Shown here: positions 1-7,795 of the stretch, piece after piece | Numbering within the stretch: the first letter of the stretch is position 1 | Layout: each line of letters begins with the position of its first letter | Origin: CBDFLT01 sp965249225 | GTDB taxonomy: Bacteria; Chloroflexota; Dehalococcoidia; Lucifugimonadales; G963668185 | DNA: 64,000 nucleotides | Direction of reading: 5' to 3' | Assembly: GCA_965249225.1 (NCBI GenBank) | Contig: CBDFLT010000009.1 | Span: forward strand, 496,001-560,000 | Translations under genes and position numbers: made by a program | Notes under the pieces: model-generated | Databases searched by the model: none | What the model was told of the DNA's origin: nothing | What the model saw: only the letters and a program-made list of their open reading frames with translations

Positions 1-330
1 CCGGACCCGTTCCAAGGCCCGATGAAGGTGAGGCGAGGTGTATAGCCCCACCCTGTACCCCTGGGCCGTAAGTATCGAGGTCACCATCGCTGCGGTGCTT
101 CCCTTGCCCTTGGTACCGGCGATGTGGATAGTGGGAATGCCGAGATGAGGGTTACCCATCCGCCGGAGGAGAAGGCCCATCCGCTCCAGGTGGAATCCAA
201 CGTGCTCAGGGCTATGTGTGGATCGTTCGAAGTCGGCGAGGCCCATCAAGCGGTCCAAGGCCTCCTCGTAGTCCAGCCAAGAGGCCCGCTGCTGGTCCGG
301 CGTCACGGTGACGGCTCCAGAGTCATGCAT
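1..330 (-). CDS. folC: Folylpolyglutamate synthase / dihydrofolate synthase, N-terminal part
   Basis: FolC adds glutamate to folates (and often makes dihydrofolate) in the cytoplasm using ATP. The window holds only the first 110 codons; the gene runs off the left edge. Near residue 70 the protein reads HIAGTKGKGST, the Mur-ligase/FolC P-loop, followed about 20 residues later by GLYTSPHL, the FolC-specific segment that binds the folate substrate. The N-terminal helix with DYEEALDRLMGL is also typical. The ATG at 328-330 is the only reasonable start and lies 22 bp after the stop of the upstream epimerase-like gene, so the two are probably co-transcribed. Confidence 0.93.
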   Translation of the reverse strand, partial: MHDSGAVTVTPDQQRASWLDYEEALDRLMGLADFERSTHSPEHVGFHLERMGLLLRRMGNPHLGIPTIHIAGTKGKGSTAAMVTSILTAQGYRVGLYTSPHLHRALERVR

Positions 331-352
331 GGCGTAACAACTTTAGCGCAAT

Positions 353-1300
353 TCAGTGGTCCCGTATATGGGCCGGCATCATCCCCAGGTTGATCTTAAT
401 GGCATCGGCAAAGCTCATGCGAGTAATGTATCCGATATTGCCCCTAAGAGAGCGTGGCACAAACCCAAACTCCCTCTCGACGGAGTCCAGGTTCGTGACG
501 TTGTCAATCGCGAGCATGTCGATCTGGTCGGACGTCACGGGCGGGCGTGACATCACGGCTCCCATCAGGGATGCGGCCGGTCTCATCAAAGGCACCGGTA
601 CGTGCACCTTGACGATCTTTGCGTTGAGCGTCTCAGCCACAATGTCCAGGATCTCCTCGTAGGTGAAGTGTTCGGGGCCGCCAAGCTCCAGGGTCTTGCC
701 GGCCTTGTCCTTGTCCTCGAACGCCGCCGCCACACAACCGGCGATGTCCTCGACTGCGATTGGCTGGAAGCGGCTCTTGCCATCGCCTATGACCGGCACG
801 ATTGGCGACGGCTTCACCAGAGCGGCGAGGCGGTTGAGGAACTCATCTCCCTCGCCAAATCCAACAGAAAAACGCAGGACGGTATAGGATATTCCGCTCC
901 TTATAACCTCCTGCTCAGCCATCCACCGAGAGTAGAGGTACGAGATTGAAGGGTCCGCGGTTGCGCCGATCGTGCTGGCGTGAACGATGCGCTTCACCCC
1001 CGCGGAGGAGGCGGCCTCGACGACGTTCCGCGTCCCCTCGTAGTTGACCCGGTGGAAGGTCAGGTCACGGCTCTGTCGTATGACGGCGACCAGGTGGACC
1101 ACGGCGTCGACGCCGGCAAACGCATCGGGCAGCGACGCAGGGTACAGGACATCTCCCTGTGCGGTCTCTACGTCCTCTCCGGTGATGACGGCTGCTCTGG
1201 AAGGGGTATGGACCAGGGCGCGGACGGCGTTACCGGAGGACACGAGGGCTCGAACTACGTGGCGACCCGCAAAACCCGTCGCCCCAGTAACCAGGATCAT
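353..1300 (-). CDS. NAD(P)-binding epimerase/dehydratase-like protein (NDUFA9/NmrA type)
   Basis: This is a 315-residue Rossmann-fold protein of the extended short-chain dehydrogenase superfamily. The N-terminus MILVTGATGFAGRHV carries the GxxGxxG dinucleotide-binding motif, and DAVVHLVAV is the usual second strand motif. The catalytic YxxxK is not intact: the region reads YLYSRWMAEQEV, as in the atypical NDUFA9 and NmrA-like branch that binds NAD(P) without classical epimerase activity. A redox-sensing or quinone-linked accessory role is possible but not shown. An SD (GGAGGAGG) precedes the ATG. It is the first gene of a short operon with folC. Confidence 0.85.
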   Translation of the reverse strand: MILVTGATGFAGRHVVRALVSSGNAVRALVHTPSRAAVITGEDVETAQGDVLYPASLPDAFAGVDAVVHLVAVIRQSRDLTFHRVNYEGTRNVVEAASSAGVKRIVHASTIGATADPSISYLYSRWMAEQEVIRSGISYTVLRFSVGFGEGDEFLNRLAALVKPSPIVPVIGDGKSRFQPIAVEDIAGCVAAAFEDKDKAGKTLELGGPEHFTYEEILDIVAETLNAKIVKVHVPVPLMRPAASLMGAVMSRPPVTSDQIDMLAIDNVTNLDSVEREFGFVPRSLRGNIGYITRMSFADAIKINLGMMPAHIRDH

Positions 1301-1334
1301 CGCTCCTCCTCCAGATGCCGTAAGCCGTGGTTCG

Positions 1335-1364
1335 AGGGTAGCAAAGGGCCAAAAAGGGTGTCAA
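1335..1364 (-). promoter_or_regulatory. Sigma70-type promoter for the epimerase-folC operon
   Basis: On the minus strand TTGACA (1364-1359) is followed after 18 bp by TACCCT (1340-1335). The start codon is at 1300. The -35 box is perfect and the -10 box is a partial match. Confidence 0.5.
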
Positions 1365-1497
1365 CGCGGACACTGTCCCACCGGGGTCGTAGCGGGACAG
1401 ACACGCTAGCCGCCGGTCGCAACCACCCCCGAGGCCTCCCCCGACTAATTAGGACCGTGGGACCCGGAACGAAGAGGAATGGGTCCGAGGCTGCGCC

Positions 1498-2148
1498 CTA
1501 TGGAGCGGATTGCTCGCTCTCCTCGTCGGCGGCTTCGTCCGGGCCAGCTCCAGTAGTAGTCGCGCGTTCCGTCTCTCGCCGGTGCCGCTCCCACTCCTCT
1601 TGAGATATCTCCATCTGTATGAAGTCCTTGCCGTTCCGGCGCACCCGCCCGACCTCGCGGAAGCCGGACTTGGCAAACGACTTGCGGGCTCGGTGGTTCC
1701 ACTCCAGGGTGTGTAGATAGATGCGCTTGAGGTCCGTGTCCCCGTAGACGTAGCCCAGGAGGGAGTCTACCGCATCCGTACCGTAGCCCCTGCCCTGGTA
1801 CTCCGGCTCACCCACGACGATACCCAACTCGGCCATGCCTCGCTTGTGGTCGATGTCGTAGTACATACAGCTACCGATATGCTTGCCGTCGAGGGTATCT
1901 ATCGCGAACCGCCTTGACCACGGAGTGGGAGAGGCGATCTCCTCTTTAGCGTAACGGAGAAACGCCTCATAAGGCATGTCCAGCGGGCGGGTGGCATCCA
2001 GGCGGGCGAGCTCCTCATCCGTGCGCCATCTGTAGTCGTCCGGAACGTCATCGATCCGCCTCGCGCGCAGGATGACCTTCCGGCCTCTCAGGACCACGTC
2101 CTTCTCAGGCTCACGCTTTTTCCAAGACCAGAGAAAGGCCTTTCTCAA
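1498..2148 (-). CDS. GNAT family N-acetyltransferase (RimJ/RimL type)
   Basis: A 216-residue acetyl-CoA-dependent N-acetyltransferase of the RimJ/RimL branch (Acetyltransf_3). Motif A is clear: ELGIVVGEPEYQGRGYGTDA contains the Q/R-G-x-G-x-G/A pyrophosphate-binding loop, followed by the strand LKRIYLHTLEWN and FAKSGFREVGRVRR, the usual C-terminal end of the fold. About 35 C-terminal residues are acidic and low complexity. The substrate cannot be read from sequence. The TTG start at 2148 overlaps the end of the Nudix gene by 38 bp in another frame, so translation is probably coupled; a start some 20 codons downstream is possible. Confidence 0.85.
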   Translation of the reverse strand: MRKAFLWSWKKREPEKDVVLRGRKVILRARRIDDVPDDYRWRTDEELARLDATRPLDMPYEAFLRYAKEEIASPTPWSRRFAIDTLDGKHIGSCMYYDIDHKRGMAELGIVVGEPEYQGRGYGTDAVDSLLGYVYGDTDLKRIYLHTLEWNHRARKSFAKSGFREVGRVRRNGKDFIQMEISQEEWERHRRETERATTTGAGPDEAADEESEQSAP

Positions 2149-2557
2149 GGACTCTTACCTCATTATCATACTTCAGTGCCCCGAGCGCCTCGTCGGCGGC
2201 AAACCACCGTACCTCTTCGAACTCGTGGTCATGCCGCGATAGGTCACCGCCGGTGGGGATCATCAAGTAGAAAAACACGGTCTTGTGGTACCTGACTCCG
2301 CTCCGCGGCACCACAAACCAGTAGTCGATGCTGTCGATCAACCTCTCGGTCCTGACTTCCAGACCGGTCTCCTCGCTCACCTCTCTGACGGCAGTCTGCT
2401 CACGGGTCTCGCCGGGCTCAGGGGTGCCCTTAGGAAGCCCCCAAAACGAGGACGCACGCAGCCGGCAGATCACCACCTCCACTTTGGCTTTCTTTACGCG
2501 ATACACCAGCCCGCCGGCGGAAACCACTTCCTCTGCTACGTGTTTGTTTTCGGCCAT
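2111..2557 (-). CDS. Nudix hydrolase
   Basis: A 148-residue Nudix protein that would cleave nucleoside diphosphates linked to another group. The complete Nudix box is present around residues 40-65: GTPEPGETREQTAVREVSEE followed by TGL fits Gx5Ex7REUxEExGU, with the Mg-binding glutamates intact. The surrounding strands (VICRLRASSFWGLPKG, YHKTVFFYLMIP) match Ap4A-hydrolase-like and MutT-like members, but substrate cannot be assigned. It is the first gene of a two-gene unit with the GNAT acetyltransferase, behind a strong promoter. Confidence 0.92.
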   Translation of the reverse strand: MAENKHVAEEVVSAGGLVYRVKKAKVEVVICRLRASSFWGLPKGTPEPGETREQTAVREVSEETGLEVRTERLIDSIDYWFVVPRSGVRYHKTVFFYLMIPTGGDLSRHDHEFEEVRWFAADEALGALKYDNEVRVLEKGLSLVLEKA

Positions 2558-2586
2558 TTATACGCCCAATACCCCGTTCATCGTCC

Positions 2587-2615
2587 ATTTTATGGTCCGG
2601 CAAAATGAGCGTCAA
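2587..2615 (-). promoter_or_regulatory. Sigma70-type promoter for the Nudix-GNAT operon
   Basis: Minus strand TTGACG (2615-2610), 17-bp spacer, TAAAAT (2592-2587). The ATG of the Nudix gene is 30 bp downstream. Confidence 0.7.
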
Positions 2616-2744
2616 GGTGAAGGCGACGCCGAAAACCGTGGGATGGGTGCTGGTGTCCACACTCAGAGACCGGGAGGGGGCAAGAACGAGAGGCCAAGTC
2701 GAATGTGTAGCGGCGGAAAGTTCAGGAACGACCCGAGATAGCCA

Positions 2745-3632
2745 TCAGTCTTCCCGGTCCTCCAGGCGCCTGCCGACGTCACGGAGGAACTCTTCGACTT
2801 CGGGGGCAAGGGGTTCGTGTTCCTCCAAGGCAGAGTCGCCCTGAATATTATCGTAATACTCCTCCAGCTTCTTGATCAGGGCGCTTACCTCAATGTTAGT
2901 GGCCACCGCCTTGGTGATCTCCTGGTATTGACTCTGTCCGCGTGCGGGGTCGGCCAGAGTCTCAGGAAAATCATACAGGGCGCAGAGAACCTGCATTAGC
3001 CGAAAGGCGCCCATATGGTCCTCGTCCAGCTGGACGTATTGAGGCATGTGGACCATGAGGCTGCTGGCATCAATGTCCGTCTCGGAAAGCAACTGGCCTA
3101 GCACGGCCACGATACTGGTCGGGCCCTGGTATGTGTTGGGACGGGACGAGATTAGGCCCTTCGCCCTCTCCCGTTTCTCTTCGCTAAGCAACCCGGTGAC
3201 AGTCAGAGGTCGAGTATGCGGCACCGAGTCGTACATGCCCCCGATTCGGCAATACTCGGTCACGTTGAAGTGTTGGACCAAGGCCAGGATACCGTCAACG
3301 TAGTCTTCCCCCATAGCATGGGGTTCGCGTATATGCAAAAACATGCAGTCCCTGCCGTTGTGCTTGGGGACATATCGCACCACAGTGTTGGGGCTGGTTA
3401 CGATGCGACGATCGCCCACAGTGCGCATGTGGGGCCTGTACCTGGTAAAGTCGAAGAAGGTGCCGGGCCGGGCCAGCTTCCCCAGTTCCTTGGCTGCGAG
3501 GTGCCGTTCCAACTCGTTGAGGGCTATTGAGCCGACCCGGCCGACGTCGATCCAGGGGCGAAGGATAGCGAAGGCAAGGGTATCCCGAAGCTCGGGGACT
3601 GACTCTTCGATCTCGAACGGACCCACCCTCAT
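2745..3632 (-). CDS. PAC2 family protein (proteasome assembly chaperone-like)
   Basis: A 295-residue protein of the PAC2 family. In archaea and actinobacteria such proteins resemble proteasome assembly chaperones; in other bacteria their role is unknown. The start MRVGPFEIEE at 3632 is chosen because the longer frame (to 3758) covers the promoter of the divergent gene and has no typical sequence. Recognisable parts are LRPWIDVGRVGSIALNELE near the N-terminus, the FFDFTRYRP segment, and the glycine-rich GGMYDSVPHTRP loop. The C-terminal 60 residues are predicted helical. It stands alone, divergent from the gene at 3793. Confidence 0.82.
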   Translation of the reverse strand: MRVGPFEIEESVPELRDTLAFAILRPWIDVGRVGSIALNELERHLAAKELGKLARPGTFFDFTRYRPHMRTVGDRRIVTSPNTVVRYVPKHNGRDCMFLHIREPHAMGEDYVDGILALVQHFNVTEYCRIGGMYDSVPHTRPLTVTGLLSEEKRERAKGLISSRPNTYQGPTSIVAVLGQLLSETDIDASSLMVHMPQYVQLDEDHMGAFRLMQVLCALYDFPETLADPARGQSQYQEITKAVATNIEVSALIKKLEEYYDNIQGDSALEEHEPLAPEVEEFLRDVGRRLEDRED

Positions 3633-3792
3633 AACGGATATCGTGCCAGACGCGGGAAGACTCCGCAAGGCCCATCGGCCTAGACCAAGCGACTTATTGT
3701 CGTACGGTGCACAAACCCCGGCTATAATTAGCCGGAGAACGTCTTCACCGCAACTCAAACACTTCTATACGCTGACATCGTGGGGTACTCCT

Positions 3793-4158
3793 TTGCCTGA
3801 CCTACGCACCAAGATCTCAGACTACGCCGAGGAGCTGGTTTCCACGCCCAGGGCCCACCTAAGCCTCGAGCTCCGTCAGGATGAGGACGGCCTATCGTTG
3901 CTACATGAGGGTAGACCGCTGGTCGAGTGTCCCCTTACCAGGGACGGGATGACAGCCGCCGGCTATGTGGCCAAGGCCCTGGGGGCCAATATACCCCCAC
4001 TTGGTGAGTCGGTAATAGCCCAAGTATCCACCGGCGTGCTCTTCCGCGCCGTGTCCATAGCCAGCCTGGACTTCAACGTCGAGGAGTCATACGTGCTCCT
4101 AGAGCGCTGGCTTGAAGAGGCTGAGATGCAGCGAGGCGCCTCCAGAGGCGACGTCTAG
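3793..4158 (+). CDS. Hypothetical protein
   Basis: A 121-residue soluble protein I do not recognise. The TTG at 3793 gives PDLRTKISDYAEELVSTPRA, where the protein-like composition begins; upstream codons in this frame are antisense to the PAC2 gene. No strong SD is visible. The sequence has alternating helix and strand, no membrane segment and no cysteines. A TATAAT at 3723-3728 could be its -10 box, but no -35 box stands at normal spacing. Divergent orientation to the PAC2 gene suggests shared regulation only. Confidence 0.6.
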   Translation: MPDLRTKISDYAEELVSTPRAHLSLELRQDEDGLSLLHEGRPLVECPLTRDGMTAAGYVAKALGANIPPLGESVIAQVSTGVLFRAVSIASLDFNVEESYVLLERWLEEAEMQRGASRGDV

Positions 4159-4482
4159 GCTGCCACTCTCCCACAGCCAACCTATCAAATATCCAAAGCG
4201 CCTACGGCCCTTACCCTTTCTAATCACCGTTACTGACCAAACTAGAGGCCATCCGGCTCTGTTGACTTCCTAAAGAAAAGGGGGAGTACAGAGGGGGCAA
4301 TGTCCCTCTGTTAGGTGTAAGGGGTATACCCCATACCTTACTATGGTAAAAAAGGCGGGTGGGCGGGACAAACGACAGTGTGTAAACAGAGCCGAGCCCT
4401 CACAAAATCACACCCTAGGCTAGTTGTCCCTCGACTACAAATGAGACCTGTTCATCCCCGGGGATTCCTCCGGGCGTTTGCG
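4159..4482. other. Intergenic region, no gene seen
   Basis: This 324-bp AT-richer gap holds no convincing reading frame. A perfect 8-bp hairpin ACAGAGGG/CCCTCTGT lies at 4288-4311 and a second palindrome-rich stretch (GGGGTATACCCC) follows at about 4321-4332. Neither has a T-tract on the plus side, so they are not clear terminators for the upstream gene. Confidence 0.5.
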
Positions 4483-4511
4483 TTGCTTTGGCGAGCCGTC
4501 CACTCTATAAT
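4483..4511 (+). promoter_or_regulatory. Sigma70-type promoter of the lipid gene cluster
   Basis: TTGCTT (4483-4488), 17-bp spacer, TATAAT (4506-4511). The first gene of the cluster starts 29 bp downstream of the -10 box. Confidence 0.75.
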
Positions 4512-4540
4512 CGGACTCTAACTTAGCGCAACCTATCCAA

Positions 4541-4951
4541 ATGTCTATCGATTACTCGCAGCTAACGGCTGGGCAGGTGGTATCTGACCAGACCTACCAC
4601 CTGGACGCCGGCATGGTATCGGATTACGTCGAGGCCGTCGGGGACCGGTCTCACGACCAAAGGGGTGACCAGGCGCCGCCTACGGCGGTTGCCGCGCTGA
4701 GTCTGCGGGGCGTAGTGAACGACCTTCAAATACCCGGAGGCACACTGCACGCAGGTCAGGAGATGGAGTTCCGCCGAGGTGTCAGGGTAGGAGAGTCGCT
4801 GGCCTGCAAGGCCACGCTGGTTCAGAACTCGGTGCGGGGCGAGTGGCGGTTCATAGTAGTGCAGCTCGAGGTCATGGACAACGCAGATCGGGAGGTCATG
4901 GGTGGCAAGAGCACCATCATGGTTCCCGAGGAGGCCCAGGACTCCGGCTGA
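4541..4951 (+). CDS. MaoC/FAS1-type hot-dog dehydratase subunit (HadA-like)
   Basis: A 136-residue hot-dog fold protein similar to the N-terminal MaoC-like or HadA-type subunit of (3R)-hydroxyacyl thioester dehydratases. It lacks the catalytic hydratase motif that its neighbour carries, but has the matching layout: LTAGQVVSDQTYHLDAGMV at the N-terminus, then the central helix and GGTLHAGQEMEFRRGVRVGE. In HadAB-type enzymes one subunit contributes structure and substrate binding and the other the Asp/His pair. The next gene, 23 bp downstream, encodes the active-type partner, so a heterodimer is inferred. The promoter at 4483-4511 drives it. Confidence 0.78.
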   Translation: MSIDYSQLTAGQVVSDQTYHLDAGMVSDYVEAVGDRSHDQRGDQAPPTAVAALSLRGVVNDLQIPGGTLHAGQEMEFRRGVRVGESLACKATLVQNSVRGEWRFIVVQLEVMDNADREVMGGKSTIMVPEEAQDSG

Positions 4952-4973
4952 TGGGGAATTGACGGACGTACCC

Positions 4974-5393
4974 ATGCCGATGACCCCGCAAGAAGGCGAT
5001 GCCCTGCCGACGATAGAGAAGCAGGTAACTCAGGATCAGATCGAGCGGTACGCCAAGGCTTCGGGCGACTTCAACCCCATTCACGTCGACCACGATTTCG
5101 CGGCAAGGTCTCAGTTCGGGAGGACCATCTCCCACGGGATGATGATCGCCGCCTCCGTCTCAGAGATGATGACCGCGGCGTTCAAGGAGAGCTGGGCTAA
5201 CGGAGGGCGGCTCAAGATCAGGTTCAGGGCCCCGGTGTACCCGGGGGAAACGGTGACTACTTTCGGAGAGGTCAAGTCCGTGCGAGAGCTCGGCGACGCG
5301 CGCCGTGTGAAGTGCTCGGTGGGGGTACGAAAGCAGAGCGGTGTCGACGCCATAACGGGTGACGCCACCGTGATGATCCCATTGCACCGGTAG
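4974..5393 (+). CDS. MaoC-like (3R)-hydroxyacyl dehydratase, catalytic subunit (HadB-like)
   Basis: A 139-residue MaoC-type hot-dog protein. It carries the hydratase 2 motif GDFNPIHVDHDFAARSQFG followed by ISHGMMIA, with the Asp and His expected in the active site at about residues 38 and 43. It would dehydrate (3R)-hydroxyacyl-ACP or -CoA. ATG at 4974 is chosen over the longer frame, which runs into the preceding gene; ATG at 4980 is an alternative. With the upstream HadA-like gene and plsX, fabG and fabL downstream, a role in fatty-acid elongation is likely, filling the FabZ step, as no fabZ is seen in this window. Confidence 0.85.
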   Translation: MPMTPQEGDALPTIEKQVTQDQIERYAKASGDFNPIHVDHDFAARSQFGRTISHGMMIAASVSEMMTAAFKESWANGGRLKIRFRAPVYPGETVTTFGEVKSVRELGDARRVKCSVGVRKQSGVDAITGDATVMIPLHR

Positions 5394-5451
5394 CGCAGAA
5401 GCCGAGGGCAGTCCCATCTATCGTCAAGAGTCTTTCTTCCAGGAGGAGTAA

Positions 5452-6477
5452 TTGGGCAAGGCGGACGGCCCCATCAGGGTAGCGGTCGACGCCATGGGTG
5501 GTGATTACGCTCCAGCGGAGATAGTAGCCGGGGCGGTCCAGGCTGCCGAAGGGGAAAACGTCGAGGTCATGCTAGTGGGAGACCTCGACAAGGTCCAGCC
5601 GGAGCTGGCGAAGCACGATGCCCACAAGCTGCCTATCGCCACCATTCCGTCCCAAGGAGTTATCACCGAAGGAGAAGCCCCTGCCCTTGCTCTAAGACAG
5701 AAGCCCAAGGCCTCTATCTTGGTGGCTACCGGCCTGGTCAAGGAGGGCCATGCGGACGCATGCGTGACTATGGGCTCGACGGGTGGTGCGATGGCCGCAG
5801 CGGCAGTCGTGCTGGGCGTGATCGACGGCATCGAGCGCCCTGCGCTGGGCGGACCCATAATCGGCCTCGCTCCCCACACGGCGATAATCGACGTAGGCAC
5901 TAACGTGGACTGCCGCCCCGCACAGCTACTGAGCTTTGCGGTCATCGGAGACGTGTTCGCGCGCCAGTTCTGGGGGATTGAGCGGCCCCGCGTGGCGCTG
6001 CTCAGCGTCGGAGCCGAGTCGGGCAAAGGCAACCGCCAGGTCAGGGAGGCATCGGATCTGCTGGCGAGGAGCGGCCTGAACTTTATCGGCAACGTGGAGG
6101 CCGGCGACCTTCCTCAGGGCAAGGCCGAGGTCGTCGTGTGCGACGGCTTCGCGGGCAACATCGTGATGAAGCTCACCGAGGGCCTGGGTCAGGCGATCGT
6201 TGACTTCCTCAGAACAAGGCTCGATGACAAGATGTCGGCGGACGATCTGGAGAAGCTGACTCGAGAAGTTTACGATTTGAATAACGTAGCCGAAAGCGCC
6301 GGCGGAGGCCCGCTGTTCGGCGTAAACGGCATCAGCATCGTCGGCCATGGGAGGGCAAGGGCCGACGCCGTTAGAAGGGCGATCGGTACGGCCAAGTTTG
6401 CGGTCGAGATCGATTTCGCGTCGAAGCTGAACGAGGAGCTGGCCCACGTCCGGGCCCACCTCGGGGAGTCCGCGTGA
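5452..6477 (+). CDS. plsX: Phosphate acyltransferase PlsX
   Basis: PlsX converts acyl-ACP and phosphate into acyl-phosphate, the donor for PlsY in membrane phospholipid synthesis, acting at the inner face of the membrane. The 341-residue length is normal. The N-terminal signature VAVDAMGGDYAP is perfect, and later family motifs are present (MGSTGGAMAAA, VGTNVDCRP, VCDGFAGNI, GVNGISIVGHG). Translation starts at TTG 5452 just after AGGAGGAG. In many bacteria plsX lies in the fab cluster, as here between the dehydratase pair and fabG. Confidence 0.97.
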   Translation: MGKADGPIRVAVDAMGGDYAPAEIVAGAVQAAEGENVEVMLVGDLDKVQPELAKHDAHKLPIATIPSQGVITEGEAPALALRQKPKASILVATGLVKEGHADACVTMGSTGGAMAAAAVVLGVIDGIERPALGGPIIGLAPHTAIIDVGTNVDCRPAQLLSFAVIGDVFARQFWGIERPRVALLSVGAESGKGNRQVREASDLLARSGLNFIGNVEAGDLPQGKAEVVVCDGFAGNIVMKLTEGLGQAIVDFLRTRLDDKMSADDLEKLTREVYDLNNVAESAGGGPLFGVNGISIVGHGRARADAVRRAIGTAKFAVEIDFASKLNEELAHVRAHLGESA

Positions 6478-6554
6478 TCCCCGGCCTGGGGACGCTTCGC
6501 TAGTGATAAAGGATAGCGAAAAAACGTACTGCAGTTCCGCAAATAGGGGTCAAA

Positions 6555-7307
6555 TTGAGTGAATCCGGTATAGCAGGAAGAAACGCGCTGGTCACTGGGG
6601 CAGCCAAAGGTATCGGCCGAGCCGTCGCCTTAATCCTGGCCGAGATGGGGGTGAACGTGGCCATCAACTACAACACCTCTGAGAAGGCGGCGGAGGAGGT
6701 GGCGCGTACCCTCCAAGAGCGGGAAGTTGAGGCTCTTACAGTCCACGCAGACGTCAGCAACCGGGACCAGGTAAAGGCGATGGTGGACAAGGTCAACAGC
6801 GCCTGGGGACACATCGACATCCTGGTCAACAACGCCGGCATCATCGATGATGGCCTCTTGGTCCGGATGTCTGACGAGTCCTGGGAGAGGGTAATGTCCG
6901 TCAACCTAGACGGCACTTTCTTTTGCACCCGAGAGGTCATGCGTACCATGCTGCGCAGGCGATGGGGACGGATCATCTGCATCGGCTCGGTGGTCGGCAT
7001 CAGAGGAAATGCAGGGCAAGTCAACTACTCAGCCTCCAAAGCCGGGGTGATCGGCTTTACCAAGGCGCTAGCAAAAGAGGTGGCAACCCGAGGTATCACC
7101 GTCAATCTGGTCTCGCCCGGGTATATAAGCACCGACACCGTAGAGCACATTCCTCAGAAGGTAAAGGACTACGTGCGCGGCAATATACCTCAAGGGCACT
7201 TCGGCGAGGCCGACGACGTGGCCTACATGGTAGCCTTCCTGGCATCCGAGAAGGCGAAGTACATCACCGGTCAGGTGATCAGCGTCGACGGCGGCCTCGC
7301 GATATAG
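6555..7307 (+). CDS. fabG: 3-oxoacyl-[ACP] reductase FabG
   Basis: A 250-residue classical short-chain dehydrogenase that reduces 3-oxoacyl-ACP with NADPH. The cofactor motif TGAAKGIG is at residues 14-21, NNAG at 92-95, and the catalytic Ser145, Tyr158 and Lys162 (YSASK) are in place. The C-terminal ISVDGGLAI is typical of FabG. TTG at 6555 is the start; no closer ATG fits the N-terminus. Its place between plsX and fabL supports the FabG assignment over a generic SDR. Confidence 0.9.
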   Translation: MSESGIAGRNALVTGAAKGIGRAVALILAEMGVNVAINYNTSEKAAEEVARTLQEREVEALTVHADVSNRDQVKAMVDKVNSAWGHIDILVNNAGIIDDGLLVRMSDESWERVMSVNLDGTFFCTREVMRTMLRRRWGRIICIGSVVGIRGNAGQVNYSASKAGVIGFTKALAKEVATRGITVNLVSPGYISTDTVEHIPQKVKDYVRGNIPQGHFGEADDVAYMVAFLASEKAKYITGQVISVDGGLAI

Positions 7308-7396
7308 GTGGTCGGAGGGTTCTTATATCTCCGCAATGGATATAACCATTTTCACGGAGTCTGCACGGTTATTGGGGAAGCTAAGGAGGTGCGATA

Positions 7397-7663
7397 ATGC
7401 CTGAAACGTTGATAGGCCAAGTTACTCACTACTACTCCAAAATCGGGGTGGCGGCACTCAATCTGAAGGCTCCGCTGAAAACAGGCGACCGGATCCACAT
7501 TACGGGCCATACCACGAACTTGGAGCAGGCGGTCGAATCAATCGAGATCGAGCATCTCAAGGTTGACTCTGCTGAGGCGGGAGACGATGTGGCGATCAGT
7601 ATCGTGGATAAGGTGAGGGACGGCGACCAGGTCTACCGCCAGACGGAAACCGCCGAGACATAG
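7397..7663 (+). CDS. Translation elongation factor-like small protein (EF-Tu domain 2-like)
   Basis: An 88-residue single beta-barrel resembling domain 2 of EF-Tu. The sequence IGQVTHYYSKIGVAALNL, then LKTGDRIHITGHTT and VESIEIEHLKVDSAEAGDDV, is characteristic of a small family common in archaea, Chloroflexota and some other bacteria, often next to U32 peptidases or tRNA/rRNA modification genes. Its function is unknown. An SD (TAAGGAGG) lies 6 bp before the ATG. It interrupts the fatty-acid cluster between fabG and fabL. Confidence 0.82.
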   Translation: MPETLIGQVTHYYSKIGVAALNLKAPLKTGDRIHITGHTTNLEQAVESIEIEHLKVDSAEAGDDVAISIVDKVRDGDQVYRQTETAET

Positions 7664-7680
7664 ACCCAAACAGGCACTGG

Positions 7681-7782
7681 GTGAGATGGACGTCATCACA
7701 GAATCCTGAATTCCAGAAAGCCTACGAAGAGCGGTTCGAGGGGTTGAAGCCGCAGATAGTGGGGCGACTGTGGGACTGTTGA
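7681..7782 (+). CDS. Possible 33-residue protein
   Basis: A short frame from GTG 7681 to TGA 7782 fills the gap between the EF-like gene and fabL. Its sequence (QNPEFQKAYEERFEGLKPQI, then VGRLWDC) is amphipathic helical and looks protein-like rather than random, and the stop lies 13 bp before the fabL start. No SD precedes the GTG. It may be a small protein or a remnant; I do not recognise it. Confidence 0.3.
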   Translation: MRWTSSQNPEFQKAYEERFEGLKPQIVGRLWDC

Positions 7783-7795
7783 CCTTGGAGGTCTA

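Noticed and set aside
980..1603. 207-codon plus-strand frame over the epimerase gene
   Set aside because: Antisense to a well-supported gene with low-complexity, Arg-rich translation.
3343..3792. Long upstream extension of the hypothetical gene at 3793
   Set aside because: It is antisense to the PAC2 gene and has no protein-like composition; the shorter TTG start fits better.
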